NCBI GenBank assembly: GCA_930367205.1
Contig: OV884011.1
Span: forward strand, 138,235,437-138,299,436
Direction: 5' to 3'
Length of the DNA stretch: 64,000 nt
Origin: Acanthosoma haemorrhoidale
Lineage: Eukaryota > Arthropoda > Insecta > Hemiptera > Acanthosomatidae
Below the pieces are notes generated by a model. That model did no database searches. It saw only the letters and a program-made list of their open reading frames with translations, and was not told the origin of the DNA. The position numbers were made by a program, and so were the translations under genes. This document shows, in pieces, positions 58,301 through 64,000 of this stretch. Position 1 is the first letter of the stretch; every line of letters begins with the position of its first letter.

Positions 58301-59929
58301 TTGTTTATAATACATTTAGTTCATGTTATTTTACTTTCGCTCACAATATATATGCAATAGAGTATAGGGTGATTTATCTTATGTAGTTAGCGGTCGCTAC
58401 AATGGGTAATATCCAATTAAGTGTATAATATCTAATAAAACAATGGCAGGGGGATTACAAAGGCCAGTACTGTTTATGCAGTTTGGGTTGGATAATTTTC
58501 CTAATCTAATCTTTCCCAGTAAAAATTAAATTAATGATTAATGCTGGATTGTGGAGGGTTGTAATAATATATACAGCTTTTGTCTTACCATGACTGGTTG
58601 TGGTATTATAAAAGCTGCCTATTTTTATGTTCCCGTTTTACGTTTCTGCCGTTGTTTATGTGTCTACATTCTAAAAAATAAGGTTACTTAATTAAACAAA
58701 TATTGGTTATTCAAAAAATCTATCAAAGTGAGTAAAAACAAATCCCTGGTGCAACAACTTATGATGAGGCAAGACCTCTTGCCTACCGAAGGATTTCACA
58801 ATTGTTGGTCGGTAGCACTAAACCTTAATTTCTAAACCCGATTATTCGCTGCTCGTTTGCCCTAAGGAGACCGCGACCACGACCAGTGGTCGATCCTTTA
58901 CAGGAGTGCTAATAATCAAACCATAGTCTCTGCACTTCATGATGAATACAGTACATATTCAAGTGAGCACTCCAATATTGTCCCGGCGTGAAATATGAAT
59001 GTTATGGAATTCGACCTTCGCCACCCATCGGCAGTGGAAGAAACTAAACTAGCAGAGATAGAGAAATATTTGTTTTGAGAGCACAAGGAGCAGATTGGTT
59101 TGGGCAGAGAGAAAAAGAAGTATTCTATAATATTATTTTGTTCTTGAGTGTTTGTAGATATTAATTTTGCAGTTTGTAGACAATGCTCAGGATGAATATA
59201 GAAACGTAAGTGAATCCACTGTATTGTATTTGTATAAATGAAAGTGCACGTAGTAAATTATACCATTTAGTTTATTACAGGATGGTTTAGTGTAGAATGC
59301 CAGCATATAGTTTATAGTAATGTTTTACTGTTAATAGTTTTCTGTATTAAGGCAATAAACATATGTGAAATCGAACAAATGTCCAAATACTTATCCGAAG
59401 TTTATAAATATATCCTATTTGTGTATTTATATTCTTATTATTACGCTTGATTTTTATGATTTTTGTACATAACTCTATATATTCATTGTAAATTCTTATA
59501 TACTTTTCTTTATGTTTTATACATCATCACTAGTTCACCAGGATAGACATTAATTGAATATTGTAGTGCTGCCTATGGTTTGCGATTAAGCGTAAGGGTT
59601 TTGTTACAACCACCACACATCAAACTTATTTTGAGTTAATATGTTTTCCCTTGATGAAAAGAAAGGTATAAGAAACGTTGTTATGAGGTATTTAATAAAT
59701 GTTTATTTTATTATGTTCTCAAGTGTTTGTTTCAGTTTTTTTGTTCAGCTCCTGTACCTTATAACTAGTGTCATGCATGAAACAAAGCACCGTTAGAGAG
59801 CCCAATGAAACAAAATTCCTTAACCGGTCAAAAGCAAAGGGTCTATTTCTCTAAACTATGCACCAATTCCATCCAGTAGAAAATCTTTCTGATCCCATAT
59901 CGAGATAAAATAGATTTTATTTTTATTAT
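58301..59929. other. AT-rich spacer
   Basis: 58740-59060 has mixed composition (GACCGCGACCACGACCAGTG near 58870). No gene or clear repeat recognised. Confidence 0.45.
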
Positions 59930-60095
59930 GATTGGGCTATAAGTAATTGTGATAAATGATCTCGTTCATACCAATTTACAATTTTTATTCACTCGCTCAT
60001 TCATACTATATATACAAACAGCCCAGAGGCCCCCCAAGTCCACATTATATCCACATGGTTGTCACCTCCCTCGCGTGCGAAGGAGGAGCGGAGTC
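59930..60095 (-). mobile_element. LINE-A copy 5: 5'-truncated 3'-UTR fragment
   Basis: On the reverse strand it matches copy 2 from the CGCACGCGAGGG block through the GGGGGCCTCTGGGCTGTTTG and ATGAATGAGCGAGTGAATAA motifs. The 3' terminus is eroded: the hairpin is no longer recognisable. A short duplication of TCCACAT interrupts it near 60042-60055. The 5' end is in the 3' UTR at about 60095. Confidence 0.75.
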
Positions 60096-63000
60096 AATAT
60101 AGAATATAAAAAACAAAAACATTTTTTATTGGTGTTTGTGTATATCAGCGGATTATCAGTTGTTATTTTTTTGTAACTTTATAACAATTTAATTGTCTTT
60201 CCTAAATAAAAACAGGTTGAATTTTATGACAAATAAAATGTGATTACAGGACGTAAAGCGATTTTTTGTAATTTCATTTTAACGGTGCCCAATACAGACT
60301 GTTTGAGAGAAAAAAATGACTAAGGGGAGGGAGAAATGAGCTAATTATTTGTACGTGCGGGTTAAATGGGGGTGATGTTTGTCAAAGCAAAACATCAAAA
60401 GACGCCCCAGCACAGGGTTACCCAAACGTCCTGTGAAAACGGAGCTTTGGAGTGGACTGCTTCAAAAGTAAACATGGAGCTAAAAAGAGAGAAAAGTTAA
60501 AAAACTCTTAGCTGACATACACAGGCTCCTGCAAAAACAAACAGCGAGCGAGTCGTATGTAAACACTGCAATGGTACACAAGTCCGTGTCAATACATAAA
60601 ACTGATCCATCTTGGAAGGAATCGAATCTATGAAAGTTTGTATAAAGTGTAATAGCGTTCGTTAATCATTTACGTCTGATTTGGTAGACATACCAGTTGG
60701 AAATATTATTTTAAAAACAAATGTTGTCCTATATTCAGTTTAGGCATTTGAGGTATTTCAACAGTTGTTTATTAGTTAACATTTTAGCTGCTTATAGTTA
60801 TTTATCTTTTTTTTAAATTGCTTATAGAAGAGAACATATGTAGTTCAGTTTCTTAATTCATGCAAATAATTTTTCAAAATAACAATATTTCAAAGAAATA
60901 ATCCTTATTTAGAACTATTGGGTCCTCAAATAAGATAAATATCAAGAGAATGGTATTTATAGAATCTAGGCTGTTACTCATTAGTTAAATTAAATAATTA
61001 TTTTTTTAATGGAAGGAAGGTTTACCTATCCATACACCCAACCAGGGAAAATAAAAAGTAGAATAATATATGTATGTACCAGTAACTTAGCTCTTTAAAG
61101 AACTAAAATAAATTTTAGGAATTTGAATCCAGGGCCTTCGTAACCTTTAAAACGATTTTAACAGCCCTATTTTTGTGTTCTATCCTAATATCACTAAATT
61201 AAACCTCACAAAGTGTTCAAAATTAAGGGATATAATAAAAATACAAATTTATACTCATGATAATAAACGAATATGAAAATAAGAATAACGGCCTCTTTTA
61301 CAAGTTACCTCTTTATAAGTACAACTTAAGATTTTTCATTACTTTTAATATATATGATGTTTAATTTGTTCATGCTGGCATGAAAACCTTTTCATTTAGC
61401 TACTGCTCAGGAATTAGTTTTGCTCTCTTATCTTCACAGAGATGTTATTCACTATTGCTTGAATACAATTCCTTGAAATGTCATTTAGGGTTAAGACCAT
61501 TCCGAACAATTTCCCAAAGAGCTCAAGTGTAGAGGTTTTTACCGCCAAAGTGGAATCAAATATTTCCATAAGATATGGTGGAGCTTTAACTGTCCTCAAA
61601 CCCGGGAAAAGTTCTCTCTTTCACACTTGATAAGATTTGTGAGATAAGAGGTTTTTTCTACTGCCGCTTCTGACTGTCTGTAAGCCCTTTAGGCAGCTTA
61701 CTAACGTCAGATGCCTTTTTTTTACCTTTTCCCTTCTCCTCTAAACCTCCTATTGAACTGATTTTATCAACAAAACCAGACCGTTTCGAAATTGCTTTTT
61801 CCACCTTGGTATGTGAACATTTCAAACATTCCCTTGAATGAATGTAGATCAATAGGATTTCCAAGAAGTCCCTTCCCTCGCATTTAAAGTTGAGTTTAGT
61901 CTAAAGACCTTCAGTTTCCTTATTCGTGATGTTTAGTACACCAGTGCGCTACTTTAAAATGGGTGATCTAATTAAGAAGATTCTTAAGCCTGATAATAAA
62001 CTTGAAAATCAAATATTATTTTTTATATTTATTGATTGATTATAAACTTATTATCACATTGCGGCCACGCTAAGAAAAATTCAGGGAGATTTGATTTTTT
62101 TGCACAATTATAAACTATTAGCTACTTATTTACTTATGTTTATATAATTTTTACACCGCAAGAATTTTTTTATTGAACAAATAAACATAATTTTCTATTA
62201 AACAGATTGTATATGTATTTTTTTTAAAGTCAAAAGTTTGAATTTATTAAGTTGTACATACAATCTTTCTTTCATAAACTACATTTTATATACATACTTG
62301 TTTTTATTTTCATTGCCATTTCTGACCTTACTTGACCATTTTAGTTCTAAGGCTTTAAATTAAATTATAGATATTTTCACTCTAACTCTTCATATTTATG
62401 CATACTACATTATTTTATAATCAACCCCTTATTATTATTACCACTATTAACCACGTGATTAAGTTTAATACAAAAAAAATCGCCTGGGACCTATTAAATA
62501 CGAAATTTCTTTAGTTAAGTCTCAAGCCTCCATTTCATGGAATGTCTTTAAAATTTTTTTTCTATTGTTAATGTGTATGTATTCATATTTTTCCTATTTC
62601 TAATATAATAGTTTCTTAAAACAAAAAATACCAATTATTTCCTTCTACAATTAATTTAAAATTTTTCATACTTTGTACTTTTCGAAAATAAAACATACAA
62701 ATTATATAGATTTCTAATTAATTCAATATTTCTCATATTTCTAGTTGTTTTTTAACAAAAAAAAAAAAAATTGTATGTTTTTGTAATAAATTTTATATTT
62801 CCCACATTTCTTTGTCATTATTTTTTATCATAAAACATACAAACTATTTACTATTCTAATCAAAACACTGAGGTAAACAATATACATGTGTTTCTATTCA
62901 AAATTTATAAATAAAGTTATTTAAACTTTTTATTTTATTGATTTATTTTTCCACTCTACCCAATTTCATGATAAAAAATATATTAATATAAATATGTTAC

Positions 63001-64000
63001 ATATATATACATATATATATTGTTGTGATATTTTATATACAAACTTTATATATCAAGAATTTTAAATATAAAGATTTAATCCAACCTGTATCAAGAAGGC
63101 GAAAATAAAAACAATTGAGAGAGGATGAAAAAACAAAATGGGGTGAGTTGTTGTTATGATGAGAACACAGTTACACTCTAGTTTTGGGACCAGCCTATGA
63201 TACATGTATATATGTGATGTAATAAAAATTTCTTTAAGTTATTTGTTGTTTGGACTTGAAGTGGAACGGAAGAGAAGTTGCACCAGGAAGAAGTGTTAGT
63301 TATGATTAAATAAAAAAGGCCATTGAAGAAGAAAAGGGAAAAAAAAAAAATAGACAAGTATATTTATATAAATAGTAATAAGTTTTTGTTTATTTGTAAT
63401 TAAATTCACCTTTTGCCAGAATTATTTTTTGTTAGCAGAACCTAAAAAACCTTAGATAATAAATAAAAGATATAAATTAAAAGATAAATCTAAAAATAAA
63501 ATTACGATATCGTTAAAAAACGCAATAATATATTTAATAATATAATATATATTTATTTATATATGTACATATATATGTATACGTATGTAGCATGCAATAT
63601 ATTTATGAAATGTTTTCTTAGCTATAAGGTTAAAAAAAGTTTCAATCTTTAAAAGCGAAAGATTGCCTTATTTTTTCATGAACTTTTTTCTTACTAAAAT
63701 GACCGACCTCTCCTAATGTGGACTTTAAATAACTTATTGTGACAATATGAAACTCTCAGGATGAGAATTCTCTCACCTCAAAAGCGTGCAAAATAGGGAA
63801 CAATTGAGCAGGAGCTGGCCAGCGGACAGAGAGGGAAAAAAATGCCGACAAAGAGCCAGTGCCAGTACTAGTGGCCCTATTCAAAGGGCAAGCAGTGAGA
63901 TAATGAAGCGACCAGATAGAAGCGCAGTTAGGCCGGGCGCCAACTCCCACTGCCAACGCCCGGTGTTGCCTCGACATGTGTGGCCCACTACATCAGTGGA
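60096..64000. other. AT-rich right end with microsatellites and weak ORF debris
   Basis: 60300-60660 is mixed in composition. Two reverse frames, 61658-61864 and 61414-61599, are close together and protein-like (EKGKGKKKASDVSKLPKG; TSTLELFGKLFGMVLTLNDI) and may be one decayed gene, unrecognised. 62200-63600 is extremely AT-rich, with AAAACATACAAA recurring at about 62690 and 62834 and TA-rich microsatellites at about 63000-63020 and 63535-63580. 63750-64000 becomes GC-richer; its reverse frame has no known motif. Confidence 0.4.

Overview
The window looks like AT-rich, gene-poor nuclear DNA from an insect. A hemipteran is my guess from the mix of elements, but the sequence does not prove it. 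I find no intact host gene, rRNA, tRNA or CRISPR array. Nearly everything that can be recognised is transposable-element debris in different states of decay, set in AT-rich spacer with poly-A/T tracts, AT microsatellites and a few more GC-rich noncoding islands.

Left part (1-17.8 kb). The window opens inside a hAT-type DNA transposon: an undamaged transposase C-terminus, a poly(A) signal, the 3' terminal inverted repeat and a candidate 8-bp target duplication. Next come a gutted errantivirus-like LTR element (protease-like, integrase-tail-like and envelope-like pieces between two 123-bp direct repeats) and a 1.46-kb element with imperfect ~100-bp inverted ends. A long Jockey/X-element-like retrotransposon (called LINE-A here) fills 7.2-10.4 kb. 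At 15.3-17.8 kb lie a reverse-strand Ty3/gypsy integrase remnant, a textbook TATA/initiator pair and an unidentified GC-richer block.

Middle part (19.9-31.3 kb). A reverse-strand LINE tail (LINE-D), a reverse-strand LINE-A tail, a decayed Cys-rich transposase-like gene, a LINE-A copy whose gag is fused to the end of RT, a scrambled LINE-A copy, a 129-bp foldback element and a 5'-truncated LINE of a second family (LINE-B, with YADD and a T22 tail) follow one another.

Right part (31.3-64 kb). A compact Ty3/gypsy derivative with 116-bp LTRs keeps only part of RT joined to part of integrase. After it come a LINE-A tail with target duplication next to a LINE-C tail, a LINE-B 3'-UTR copy with an exact 11-bp duplication, a 175-bp MITE, a possible solo LTR, a LINE tail with an R-P-K-M-R-W motif, an unidentified segment with two tandem arrays, and one more LINE-A tail.

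How the parts fit: the autonomous-type genes here (gag, EN-RT, integrase, transposases) are nearly all broken, so the locus reads as a graveyard or insertion haven. LINE-A is the main contributor, with eight copies or fragments. Its copies share a conserved 3' hairpin that may be what its reverse transcriptase recognises.
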